DNA of 64,000 nt, from assembly GCA_045805505.1 (NCBI GenBank), contig JBJMLA010000032.1:69146-133145 (forward strand), read 5' to 3'. Both the position numbers and the translations under genes were made by a program. The notes beneath the pieces are model-generated. The model ran no database searches. It had not been told where the DNA came from and worked only from the letters and a program-made list of their open reading frames with translations. This document shows positions 51,535 through 60,799 of this stretch, piece after piece. Source of the stretch: BP-464 sp045805505 (lineage in GTDB: Bacteria; Actinomycetota; Thermoleophilia; Solirubrobacterales; Solirubrobacteraceae). Numbering within the stretch: the first letter of the stretch is position 1; every line of letters starts with the position of its first letter.

Positions 51535-52370
51535 CGCAGCTCGGGCGTCGCGCGTTCGAGCGCGGCCCAGCCGATGTCGTGCTCGCGCGCGGCTTCCTCG
51601 GCGGCGGCGCCGCCGCGCAGGCCGAACAGGCGCTTGGCCCAGAGCAGGTAGGCCACGACGGCGACGTTGATGACGAACGCGAGGACCTTGAAGACGGTCA
51701 CGCGGTGCGTGAGCTCGTAGATCTCGATCGGCAGGAACGACCCGGTCACGATCAGGGTGAGGTACTCGGCCCACCGCTTGGCGTACCAGAGGCCGACGGC
51801 CTCGACGCCTTCGACGATCGCGTAGACCGCGATGGCCGCGGCGAACAGCCGGATCCGCGAGCTGTCGAGCGAGAACAGGCGGTCGATCGAGTGCAGCACC
51901 CCGTGCTCGGCGTTCGCGCCGCCGCCGATCGGGCCGCCCTGGAGGTCGGCGATGGCCCGGCTGACCGGCCCGCGCAGCTCGTCGCGGTTGGAGGCCAGAG
52001 CGAAGCCGAGGATCGACAGCGCGCCGAGGGTCACGAAGTGCAGCGCCCGGTTGACCGCGATGGCTCGCAGGACGACCTTGTCGCGCAGTGGCCGGCCCCG
52101 CAACGGCAGCTCGATCTCGTCATGGCCGGGCAGGGCGTCGCGGGTGGGCGCCGCGGGCGCGGGGAGGGGCAGCCAGGAGTCGCAGCGCAGGCAGCGGAAG
52201 AAGCGGACGCCGCCCAGCTCCCGGGCGACCAGCGAATCCTCGGGGTGCAGGTCGGCGGCGTCGGTTCCGACGATCTCGTGGCCCACCGCGCCGCAGACCA
52301 GCAGCTCCCAGTGCAGCTTGGGGCGCAGGCGGCGTGGCCGGACGAGGGTCCCGGGCGGCGTCTGGTGCAC
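51531..52370 (-). CDS. DUF2127 membrane protein
   Basis: 279 residues. The N-terminal 70 residues are soluble and contain a possible zinc pair (FRCLRCDSWLP, and an earlier CGAVGHE). Then four membrane segments, with the DUF2127 pattern ALHFVTLGALSILG, AIVEGVEAVGLWYAKRWAEYLT, FLPIEIYELTHRVT and VAVVAYLLWAKRLFG. Function unknown. GTG start, facing away from rapZ (56 bp apart). Confidence 0.82.
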   Translation of the reverse strand: MHQTPPGTLVRPRRLRPKLHWELLVCGAVGHEIVGTDAADLHPEDSLVARELGGVRFFRCLRCDSWLPLPAPAAPTRDALPGHDEIELPLRGRPLRDKVVLRAIAVNRALHFVTLGALSILGFALASNRDELRGPVSRAIADLQGGPIGGGANAEHGVLHSIDRLFSLDSSRIRLFAAAIAVYAIVEGVEAVGLWYAKRWAEYLTLIVTGSFLPIEIYELTHRVTVFKVLAFVINVAVVAYLLWAKRLFGLRGGAAAEEAAREHDIGWAALERATPELR

Positions 52371-52426
52371 AGGGCATTCCTATCCGATGTCCTACGTCCC
52401 CGTGCGTCCGTACCATCACCAGCCGG

Positions 52427-53377
52427 ATGGCCACGACGAAGCCGGGACGGCTGAGCGAACGCCTCGGGCTCACGCGCCGCGAGCCGCTGGCCGCGTCGCG
52501 CCTGGAGGACTTCGTCGTCATCACGGGCTACTCGGGCGCCGGCAAGTCGACGGCGATGCAGGTCTTCGAGGACGCGGGCTACTTCTGCGTCGACAACCTG
52601 CCGCCCGAGATGATCGCCGGCCTCGTCGAGCTGTTCATGCACGAGGGCTCGAAGGTCGAGCGCGCAGCCGTGGTCTCCGACGTGCGCGGAGGCGCGTACT
52701 TCGAGGCGTTGCAGGAGGTGCTCGAGTCGCTCGATCGCCACGGCGTGCGTCACCGCGTGCTGTTCCTGCACGCCGACGAGGAGACGCTGCTGACGCGCTA
52801 CAAGGAGACGCGCCGGCGCCATCCGCTCGCCCCGGGCGGATCGGTGGCCCAGGGCATCGCGGCCGAACGCGCGGTGCTCGAGGGGCTCAAGCATCACGCC
52901 GAGGCGGTCATCGACTCCACCGGCCTGAAGGCCTCGACGCTGCGGCGCAAGATCGCCGACGAGTTCCTCCCGCGCGAGCCGCTGACGCGCCTGGCGGTGA
53001 CGTTCCAGAGCTTCGGCTTCAAGCACGGCCCGCCGCGCGACGCCGACCTGACCTTCGACGTGCGCTTCCTGCCCAACCCGCACTGGGAGCCCGAGCTGCG
53101 CCCGCTGACCGGCCACGACCGGCGGATCGTCGAGTACGTCTCGGGCCAGGACACCCTCGTCGAGTTCTACGACCGCCTGATGCCGCTGCTGGACTTCCTG
53201 ATCCCGCAGTACACGGCCGAGGGCAAGTCGCACCTGGTGGTGGCCATCGGCTGCACCGGCGGGCGGCATCGGTCCGTGGTCATCACGGAGGACCTCGCCG
53301 CCCGGTACCGCGAGTCCGACCAGGTCTTCGTCGAGGCGCTGCACCGCGACATCGACAAGCAGGCACCCGGCGCGTGA
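52427..53377 (+). CDS. rapZ: RapZ/YvcJ nucleotide-binding protein
   Basis: 316 residues. Walker A GYSGAGKST, then VDNLPPEMI, DVRGGAYF, RYKETRRRHPL and the C-terminal GCTGGRHRSV, all RapZ signatures. In enterobacteria it is an RNase adaptor that controls amino-sugar synthesis; in Gram-positives its role is less defined. In most actinobacteria it is followed by yvcK and whiA; here a VOC protein and gap follow. ATG at 52427 with a short leader; the open frame before it has no homology. Overlaps the next gene (GTGA). Confidence 0.93.
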   Translation: MATTKPGRLSERLGLTRREPLAASRLEDFVVITGYSGAGKSTAMQVFEDAGYFCVDNLPPEMIAGLVELFMHEGSKVERAAVVSDVRGGAYFEALQEVLESLDRHGVRHRVLFLHADEETLLTRYKETRRRHPLAPGGSVAQGIAAERAVLEGLKHHAEAVIDSTGLKASTLRRKIADEFLPREPLTRLAVTFQSFGFKHGPPRDADLTFDVRFLPNPHWEPELRPLTGHDRRIVEYVSGQDTLVEFYDRLMPLLDFLIPQYTAEGKSHLVVAIGCTGGRHRSVVITEDLAARYRESDQVFVEALHRDIDKQAPGA

Positions 53378-53739
53378 TCGACCATCTCGGCTTCGAGGTG
53401 ACCGACCTGACGCGGTCGGCCGCCTTCTACGACGCGATCTTCTTCCCGCTCGGCGTCCGGCGGATGTTCGAATCGGAACGGGCTCTGGCCTACGGAGTCA
53501 ACGAGGCGCGCTTCTGGATCACCGAGCGCGGCCACAGCCCCGAGACGATCTTCGGCCACGTCGCGTTCGAGGCGAGCGGCAAGGCGGCCGTGGACGCGGC
53601 GTACGAGGCCGGGCTGAAGGCCGGCGGGCGCTCCGACGGGCCGCCGGGCCCGCGCCGCCAGTACGGCCCGCGCTACTACGCCGCCTATCTGCTGGACCCC
53701 GACGGTCTTCGGGTTGAGGTCGTCTCCGGCAGTCGATGA
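53374..53739 (+). CDS. VOC (glyoxalase-like) family protein
   Basis: 121 residues of one vicinal-oxygen-chelate module: VIDHLGFEVTDLTRSAAFYD at the start with a metal-type His, GHVAFEASGKAAVDAAYEAG in the middle, and YYAAYLLDPDGLRVEVV with the metal-type Glu at the end. GTG start overlaps the rapZ stop (GTGA). Reaction unknown: lactoylglutathione-type, dioxygenase or resistance functions share this fold. It occupies the place where yvcK and whiA usually lie. Confidence 0.85.
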   Translation: MIDHLGFEVTDLTRSAAFYDAIFFPLGVRRMFESERALAYGVNEARFWITERGHSPETIFGHVAFEASGKAAVDAAYEAGLKAGGRSDGPPGPRRQYGPRYYAAYLLDPDGLRVEVVSGSR

Positions 53740-53754
53740 ATAGGCTGCGGGGCA

Positions 53755-54767
<1,013 letters not shown>

Positions 54768-54771
<4 letters not shown>

Positions 54772-55895
54772 GGACCCTCGACGACCTCGAGAGCGACCTC
54801 TCGGGAAAGCGTGCCGTCGTCAGGGTGGACTTCAACGTCCCCCTCGACGGCGGCCAGATCACCGACGACACCCGGATCCGGGCGGCGGTGCCGACCCTCA
54901 CCGAGCTGCGCGAGCGGGGCGCCGCGCTGGTGCTGCTGGCCCATCTGGGGCGCCCCAAGGCCCGCGAGCCGGAGTTCTCGCTCAAGCCCGCGGCCCAGCG
55001 GCTCGAGCTCTACCTCGGCGAGGAGGTCCGGCTCGTCGATGCGCCGGGCGACGCCGCGGTGTCGATGCTCGAGAACGTCCGCTACGACCCGCGTGAGACG
55101 AAGAACGATCCGGAGCTCGCCGCCGAGTACGCCGCGCTCGGCGACTTCTACGTCAACGACGCGTTCGGCGCCGCACATCGCGCGCACGCCTCGACCGAGG
55201 GCGTCGCGCACCTGCTGCCCTCCTACGCCGGCCGCCTGCTGCAGCGCGAGGTCGAGACGCTCGGCGGCATCCTCGAAGCACCGAAGGCGCCCTTGGTGGC
55301 GGTGGTCGGCGGCGCGAAGGTGACCGACAAGATCGGCGTCATCGAGGCCTTCCTGGAGAAGGCCGACATCATCCTGATCGGCGGCGCCATGTGCTTTCCG
55401 TTCTTCGCCGCGCAGGGCCACGAGGTCGGCGCGTCGCTGTGCGAGCAGGAGGGCATCGAGCCCGCCCGCCAGGCACTCCTGGCCAGCGAGGGCAAGCTGC
55501 ACCTGCCGATCGACCTGGTCATCGCCAAGGAGTTCTCCGCCGACGCCGAGCATCGCGAGATCGGTGACGTCGACGTGCCCGACGGCTGGATGGGCCTCGA
55601 CGTCGGGGGTCGCACCGCCGCCGCCTACGCGCAGGAGATCCGCAACGCGGGCACCGTGTTCTGGAACGGCCCGATGGGCGCGTTCGAGATGGAGCCCTAC
55701 GCGGGCGGCACGCGCACGGTCGCCGAGGCCGTCGCCGACACCGCCGCGACCACCGTCGTCGGCGGCGGTGACAGCGCCGCCGCGCTCACGCAGTTCGGGC
55801 TCGCCGACCGCGTCACCCACATGTCCACCGGTGGAGGCGCTTCGCTCGAGCTCCTCGAAGGCAAGCCGCTGCCGGGCGTCGAGGTCCTCTCATGA
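54768..55895 (+). CDS. pgk: Phosphoglycerate kinase
   Basis: 375 residues, slightly shorter than the usual 390-400. Substrate loop VRVDFNVPLDGG, LLAHLGRPK, and the nucleotide domain with GGAKVTDKIGV and STGGGASLELLEGK. The GTG start overlaps the gap stop (GTGA); earlier in-frame codons belong to gap. Makes ATP and 3-phosphoglycerate. Overlaps tpiA by 4 bp (ATGA). Confidence 0.97.
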
Positions 55896-56650
55896 GTCGT
55901 ACGCCGTTCATCGCCGGCAACTGGAAGATGCACAAGACCGTGGAGGAAGCCGAGGAGTTCATCGCCGGCTTCCTGCCGCGCGTGTCGTCGGTCGAGACCG
56001 TCGACGTCGCCCTGTGCGTGCCGTTCACGGCGCTCACCGCGGTCGTCGACTCCACCCGTGGCTCGCGCGTCGAGGTCTACGCGCAGAACATGCACGAGGC
56101 CGCCAACGGGGCATACACCGGCGAGATCAGCGCGCCGATGCTCAACGAGCTCGACGTCCACGGCACGCTGCTCGGCCACTCCGAGCGCCGCCAGTACTTT
56201 GGCGAGACCGACAAGGCGCTGGCCCTCAAGGTCGTCGCCGCGCTCGACGCCGGGCTGACCCCGATGCTGTGCGTCGGCGAGACCGAGGACGAGCGCGACA
56301 ACGGCGACACGGAGCGCAAGCTGCGCCATCAGGTCCAGGAGGGTCTCGAGAAGGTCGACGAGGCTCGGCTGGGCGACGTCGTCATCGCCTACGAGCCGAT
56401 CTGGGCCATCGGCACCGGCAAGGTGGCCACGCCCGAGCAGGCGCAGGAGGCCGTCGCCTTCGTTCGCGCGCTGGTCGCCGACCGCTCCAAGGAGCAGGCC
56501 GAGCGCACGCGGATCCTCTACGGCGGGTCGGTCAACGACGCCAACGCCGTCGAGCTGCTGGGCCTGCCCGACGTCGACGGCGCCCTGGTGGGCGGCGCGT
56601 CGCTCGAGCCGGCCAAGCTCGCCGCGATCATCGACGCCGCCGGGGCATGA
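55892..56650 (+). CDS. tpiA: Triosephosphate isomerase
   Basis: 252 residues. Active-site parts in order: NWKMHKT (Asn, Lys), LLGHSERRQ (His), AYEPIWAIGTG (Glu) and LYGGSVND (phosphate loop). Complete TIM barrel length. Translationally coupled at both ends (ATGA with pgk, ATGA with gpmI). Confidence 0.97.
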   Translation: MSRTPFIAGNWKMHKTVEEAEEFIAGFLPRVSSVETVDVALCVPFTALTAVVDSTRGSRVEVYAQNMHEAANGAYTGEISAPMLNELDVHGTLLGHSERRQYFGETDKALALKVVAALDAGLTPMLCVGETEDERDNGDTERKLRHQVQEGLEKVDEARLGDVVIAYEPIWAIGTGKVATPEQAQEAVAFVRALVADRSKEQAERTRILYGGSVNDANAVELLGLPDVDGALVGGASLEPAKLAAIIDAAGA

Positions 56651-58098
56651 CGCTCCCGGCCCCGGCCTGCGCGCTCGTCATCCTCGACGGCTGGGGGCTG
56701 GCGCCGCCGGGTCCGGGCAACGCCGTCGAGCTGGCGGACACGCCGGTGTTCGACGCGCTGTGGGAGCGCTATCCGCACACGACCCTCACCGCCTGCGGCC
56801 CCGCCGTCGGGCTGCCCGAGGGGCAGATGGGCAACTCCGAGGTCGGCCATCTCAACCTCGGCGCCGGGGCCGTCGTCAAGCAGGATCTGATGCGCATCGA
56901 TGAGACCGTCGAGGACGGCACGCTCTTCGACAACGAGGTCCTGCAGGACGCGCTGCGCAACCACCAGCGCGTGCACCTCGTCGGCCTGGTTTCCGACGGT
57001 GGCGTGCACTCGAGCCTCGAGCACCTGCGCGCGCTGACCGAGATGGCGCTCGGCGACGTGATCGTTCATGCCTTCACCGATGGCCGCGACACCTCCCCGT
57101 CGGCGGGCTGGCACTTCCTTCAGGACGTCGAGTCCTGGGGCACGTGCCGCGTCGGCACGGTCATGGGCCGCTTCTTCGCCATGGACCGCGACCACCGCGA
57201 GGAGCGCACCCAGAAGGCGATCGACGCGATGGTGTGGGGGAAGGCCGAGCACACCGCCCACAGCGGCGAGTTCGCCGTGCGCCAGGCCTACGAGCGCGGC
57301 GAGAGCGACGAGTTCATCGAGCCGACGCTGGTCGGCGAGGACCAGCTCATCGGCCAGGAGGACAGCGTCGTCTGCTTCAACTTCCGGCCCGACCGCATGC
57401 GCCAGCTCGTCCAGGCACTCGACGACGTGGGCATGCAGATCACCACGCTGACCGAGTACGAGGAGGACTTCGACTACCCGGTCGCCTTCCCGCCGGCGCG
57501 GCCGGAGGTCACGCTGCCGCGCGTCATCGCCGAGGCCGGCGGCAAGCAGCTCCACGTCGCCGAGACCGAGAAGTACCCCCACGTCACCTACTTCTTCGCG
57601 GGCGGCGAGGAGGAGAAGTACGACGGCGAGCGGCGCGAGCTCGTGCCCTCTCCGCGCGACGTGCCGACCTACGACCTCAAGCCGCAGATGAGCGCCGAGG
57701 CCGCGGCCGACGCGTTCGTGCAGGCGTGGCAGGAGGACCAGCCGCGGTTCGGCATCATCAACTTCGCCAACCCGGACATGGTCGGCCACACCGGCGTCAT
57801 CCCGGCCGCGGTCACCGCGATCGAGACCGTCGACGCCTGCCTCGGCCGCGTGGTCGAGGCGGTGCAGGCGACCGGCGGCGTGCTGATCATCACGGCCGAC
57901 CACGGCAACGCCGACGAGATGCTCGAGGACGACGGGTCGCCCGACACCGCCCACTCGCTCAACCCTGTGCCGCTGATCGTCACCGCCGAGGGACTCGAGC
58001 TTCACGAGGGCGTGCTCGCCGACGTCGCGCCGACGGCGCTGCAGCTTCTCGGGATCGAGCAGCCGTCGGAGATGACGGGCCGCTCGCTCATCTCGTGA
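56647..58098 (+). CDS. gpmI: Phosphoglycerate mutase, 2,3-BPG-independent
   Basis: 483 residues; the alkaline-phosphatase-like two-metal enzyme. VILDGWG gives the first Asp, MGNSEVGHLNLGAG the catalytic Ser, TDGRDTSP, FNFRPDRMRQL and TADHGNADEM the remaining ligands. It is about 25 residues shorter than the usual 510 without loss of a motif. Not homologous to the dependent enzyme. It extends the gap-pgk-tpiA operon to 2-phosphoglycerate; secG, which often follows tpiA, is not here. Overlaps the next gene (GTGA). Confidence 0.96.
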   Translation: MTLPAPACALVILDGWGLAPPGPGNAVELADTPVFDALWERYPHTTLTACGPAVGLPEGQMGNSEVGHLNLGAGAVVKQDLMRIDETVEDGTLFDNEVLQDALRNHQRVHLVGLVSDGGVHSSLEHLRALTEMALGDVIVHAFTDGRDTSPSAGWHFLQDVESWGTCRVGTVMGRFFAMDRDHREERTQKAIDAMVWGKAEHTAHSGEFAVRQAYERGESDEFIEPTLVGEDQLIGQEDSVVCFNFRPDRMRQLVQALDDVGMQITTLTEYEEDFDYPVAFPPARPEVTLPRVIAEAGGKQLHVAETEKYPHVTYFFAGGEEEKYDGERRELVPSPRDVPTYDLKPQMSAEAAADAFVQAWQEDQPRFGIINFANPDMVGHTGVIPAAVTAIETVDACLGRVVEAVQATGGVLIITADHGNADEMLEDDGSPDTAHSLNPVPLIVTAEGLELHEGVLADVAPTALQLLGIEQPSEMTGRSLIS

Positions 58099-58658
58099 TC
58101 CTCGAGGGGACGCTGGTCCGGCTCGAGCCGCTGGCGCCCCACCACGCCGAGGCGCTCACCGAGGCCGCCGCCGATCGCTCGAGCTACGGCTGGACGAGCG
58201 TGCCGGAGGGGCGCGCCGCGATGGCCGCGCACATCGAGGAGCTGATCGCCGGCGACGGCGTCGTGCCGTTCGCGCAGGTCCGGCGCGCCGACGGGCGTCC
58301 GGTCGGCATGACCCGCTACCTGACGCTGCGCCCGCACGCGGTGGAGATCGGCGGCACGTGGCTCGCCGCCGACGCCCAGCGCACGGGGATCAACCGCGAG
58401 GCCAAGCTGCTCCTGCTCGAGCACGCGTTCGCGGTGCTCGGCGTCGGGCGCGTCGACTTCGTCACGGACGCGCGCAACGAGCAGTCGCGCAACGGCATCG
58501 CGGGCATCGGCGCGACCTTCGAGGGCATCCTGCGCGGCTGGCAGCCCTCACGCGTCGCCGGCGAGGAAGGGCAGCTGCGCGACTCGGCCATGTTCTCGAT
58601 CGTCGCCGGCGAGTGGCCGGCCGTCCGCGAGGCGCTACGGGCGCGCCTTGCGTCGTAG
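58095..58658 (+). CDS. GNAT acetyltransferase, RimJ/RimL type
   Basis: 187 residues: LEGTLVRLEPLAPHHAEALTEA at the start, the ADGRPVGMTRYLTL strand, EIGGTWLAADAQRTGINREA pocket region and VDFVTDARNEQSRNGIAGIG. It overlaps gpmI (GTGA) and is the last gene of the glycolytic operon. It is similar in type to the protein at 2431-3024 but not a close copy. Substrate unknown. Confidence 0.87.
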   Translation: MILEGTLVRLEPLAPHHAEALTEAAADRSSYGWTSVPEGRAAMAAHIEELIAGDGVVPFAQVRRADGRPVGMTRYLTLRPHAVEIGGTWLAADAQRTGINREAKLLLLEHAFAVLGVGRVDFVTDARNEQSRNGIAGIGATFEGILRGWQPSRVAGEEGQLRDSAMFSIVAGEWPAVREALRARLAS

Positions 58659-58683
58659 CGGCCCGCGGGTGAGGGTGTCTCGC

Positions 58684-58755
58684 CGCCGGCCGGAGCGAAC
58701 GTCCTGGGTTTGGGGCGTATATGGCCCACTGGGCAGGACGCCGGCCCGCGGAAGC
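58684..58755. terminator. Imperfect nested inverted repeat after the glycolytic operon
   Basis: GTCCTG near 58703 pairs with CAGGAC near 58735, with GCCGGCC-type outer arms at about 58686 and 58741. The stem is imperfect and there is no T-run. It lies in the 121-bp spacer between two convergent genes and may end both transcripts. Confidence 0.35.
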
Positions 58756-58779
58756 GCCCGGATGTGCCGTCGCCAGCGC

Positions 58780-59409
58780 CTAGCCCAGCCGGTCGCGGAC
58801 CCACGTCGCGAGCTCGCCGAGCAGACGCGGGTCGACGTGGTGGCCGCCGGGGAACTCGCGGTAGAGCAGTGGCAGGCCCGCGCCCTCGACGCGCTCCCGG
58901 GCGTCGCGGCCGAACTCGATCCCGATGATCTGGTCGGCCGTCCCGTGGACGTGGGCGACCGGCAGCTGCGGGCGTGTGGCGAAGTCCGGATGCCAGTGGT
59001 CGTCCTCGAAACGGGGGAGGAAGCAGCTCATGGCCAGGATCCCGGCGGGCACCGGGCGGCCCGGCCCGAGGCCGAGGGCGTAGGACATGACGCCGCCCTG
59101 GGAGAACCCGCCGACGACGGTGTTCGGCCAGTCGATGGCCAGCTCGTCGTCGAGCAGCGAGGTCAGCGCGCCGTAGGTCGGGTCGAAGGTCGCGGGATCC
59201 GGCCACCCGATGCGGTGCACGGCGTACCAGTGCTTGCCGCCGGGCGGCATCGACAGCGGGCCGCCGAGCGTGATGCCGCGGTACCGGCGCTTGGGATCGA
59301 GGACGCCGAGCAGCGGCAGCAGGTCGTGCTCGTCGGCGCCGCGGCCGTGCAGCAGCAGGATGGTGCCCGCCGGCTCGCCGGCGGCCTCGCGGACGACGCT
59401 GGCGATCAT
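58780..59409 (-). CDS. Alpha/beta hydrolase, phospholipase/carboxylesterase family (MhqD-like)
   Basis: 209 residues. ILLLHGRGADEHDLLPL holds the oxyanion region, GFSQGGVMSY the nucleophilic Ser, the Asp lies in HGTADQIIGIEF and the His in FPGGHHVDPRL. ATG at 59409 overlaps the end of the dioxygenase gene (ATGA). The pairing of a ring-cleaving dioxygenase with this esterase type mirrors Bacillus mhqO-mhqD, so it probably hydrolyses a quinone ring-cleavage product; this is inferred from gene order. Confidence 0.88.
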   Translation of the reverse strand: MIASVVREAAGEPAGTILLLHGRGADEHDLLPLLGVLDPKRRYRGITLGGPLSMPPGGKHWYAVHRIGWPDPATFDPTYGALTSLLDDELAIDWPNTVVGGFSQGGVMSYALGLGPGRPVPAGILAMSCFLPRFEDDHWHPDFATRPQLPVAHVHGTADQIIGIEFGRDARERVEGAGLPLLYREFPGGHHVDPRLLGELATWVRDRLG

Positions 59410-60287
59410 GGCAGGGGGGTGAGGGTCCGCTCGAGCTGCGCGCGCAGGTGCTCGTGCTGGGCGGGGAGCTTGAGCGCGCGCCCCAGGGACTCCAGCGGCT
59501 CGTCGGCGTCGAAGCCGATGTCGCGGCTGGCCAGCTCGAACAGCACCCCGCTCGGCTCGCGGAAGTAGACGGAGTGGAAGTACTGGCGGTCGATGATGTG
59601 CGTGGCGTGCGCGCCGGCGGCTGCGGCCCGGTTGCGGTACTCCCACAGCTCCTCGTCGTCGGCCGCGCTCCAGGCGACGTGGTGGACGGTCCCCGCGCCC
59701 GGGATCCCCGGCGCGGCCGGCGGCGTGTCGTAGTGATACATGCCGTGGCGCTCCGCGCCGGCGAGCCGCCAGGCGCCCGCGCCCTCCTCGGCGAAGCCGA
59801 TCGCCTCGAGCATTGCGCGGCTGGCCTCGGGCCCGGCGGCGTACGCGCGGACACCGTGGAAACCCTGCAGCGCATGCTCGGGAGCGACGCCGTCGGCGGC
59901 CGCGATGAGCGGTGCATCCGGGCTCGCCACGACGACGAGCTCGTGCTCGAGCCCCTCGGGGTCGGCGAACACCGCGCCCTCGATGCCCAGCCGCTGCTGC
60001 CAGAAGGCCAGCGCCTCGGGCGAGCCGATGCGCCACAGGATCCGGTGGACCATCCCGTCGCCCGCGCGTCCGGGCACCGCGCCGGGGAACTCGAAGAAGG
60101 TGAGGATCGAGCCGGGCGTCCCGCGCTCGTCGCCGTAGTAGAGGTGGTAGACGTCGGGGGCGTCGAAGTTGACGGTCTTCTTGACCATCCGCAGCCCGAG
60201 CAGTCGCGTGTAGAAGTCCACGTTGGCGGGCGCGTCGCCGGTGATGGCGGTGATGTGGTGGAGGCCCTCGAGAGCGATGGATTCCAC
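59406..60287 (-). CDS. Ring-cleaving dioxygenase, VOC family (MhqO-like)
   Basis: 293 residues with two VOC modules. Metal ligands fit the MhqO/ring-cleaving pattern: His in LEGLHHITAITGD, His in GTVHHVAWSA and Glu in EPSGVLFELASRD. These enzymes open hydroquinone-type rings with Fe(II) and oxygen. GTG start at 60287; the first base of a 17-bp palindrome is the next base upstream, so the mRNA is likely leaderless or nearly so. Divergent from a MarR regulator, followed by an MhqD-like esterase. Confidence 0.88.
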   Translation of the reverse strand: MESIALEGLHHITAITGDAPANVDFYTRLLGLRMVKKTVNFDAPDVYHLYYGDERGTPGSILTFFEFPGAVPGRAGDGMVHRILWRIGSPEALAFWQQRLGIEGAVFADPEGLEHELVVVASPDAPLIAAADGVAPEHALQGFHGVRAYAAGPEASRAMLEAIGFAEEGAGAWRLAGAERHGMYHYDTPPAAPGIPGAGTVHHVAWSAADDEELWEYRNRAAAAGAHATHIIDRQYFHSVYFREPSGVLFELASRDIGFDADEPLESLGRALKLPAQHEHLRAQLERTLTPLP

Positions 60288-60304
60288 GGTAGCCAGGTGC
60301 TACC
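60288..60304. promoter_or_regulatory. MarR-type operator palindrome
   Basis: GGTAGC (60288-60293), 5-nt spacer, GCTACC (60299-60304), a perfect dyad in the 32-bp gap between the divergent dioxygenase and MarR genes. MarR repressors bind such sites between themselves and their targets. Confidence 0.7.
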
Positions 60305-60319
60305 TTCGTTGCACGCGCA

Positions 60320-60799
60320 ATGGCCGATCTCGCGTCCCCGACCGAACTCGAGCAGCTCAGCGCCGTTGAGGAGCGTGCTTGGCGCGCCCTCGTCAAGGCG
60401 CACGCCTGTCTCGTCAAGCGCCTCGACGCGCAGCTCGAGGCCGCGCACGGGCTGCCGCTGACCTCCTACGAGGTGCTCGTCCGGCTCTCGAAGTCCGAGG
60501 GCGGCAAGCTGCGCATGCACGACATCGCCTCGTCGGTGCTGCTCAGTCGCAGTGGCCTGACGCGCCTGATCGACCGGCTCGAGCGCGACGGCCTGGTCAA
60601 CCGCTGCTCGTGCGAGAACGATGCCCGCGGCGCCTACGCGGTCATCACCGACACCGGTCGCGAGCGCGTGGCCGAGGCGCGCGCCACCAACCTCGACGGT
60701 GTCCGCTCGCTGTTCGTCGCGCACTACTCCGAGGCCGAGCTCGAACTGCTCGGCCCGCTGCTCGAACGGCTGCTGCCGTCCGACGGCTGCTGCAGCTGA
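60320..60799 (+). CDS. MarR family regulator (MhqR-like)
   Basis: 159 residues, winged helix with LTSYEVLVRLSKSEGGKLRM, MHDIASSVLLSRSGLTRLIDRLERDGLVNR (recognition helix) and a wing (CENDARGAYAVITD). Four cysteines stand out: RCSCEN in the wing and DGCC at the C-terminus; quinone- or thiol-sensing MarR proteins use such residues. It probably represses the divergent dioxygenase-esterase pair through the 60288-60304 palindrome. Its last 76 bp overlap the convergent glycosyltransferase gene. Confidence 0.88.
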   Translation: MADLASPTELEQLSAVEERAWRALVKAHACLVKRLDAQLEAAHGLPLTSYEVLVRLSKSEGGKLRMHDIASSVLLSRSGLTRLIDRLERDGLVNRCSCENDARGAYAVITDTGRERVAEARATNLDGVRSLFVAHYSEAELELLGPLLERLLPSDGCCS

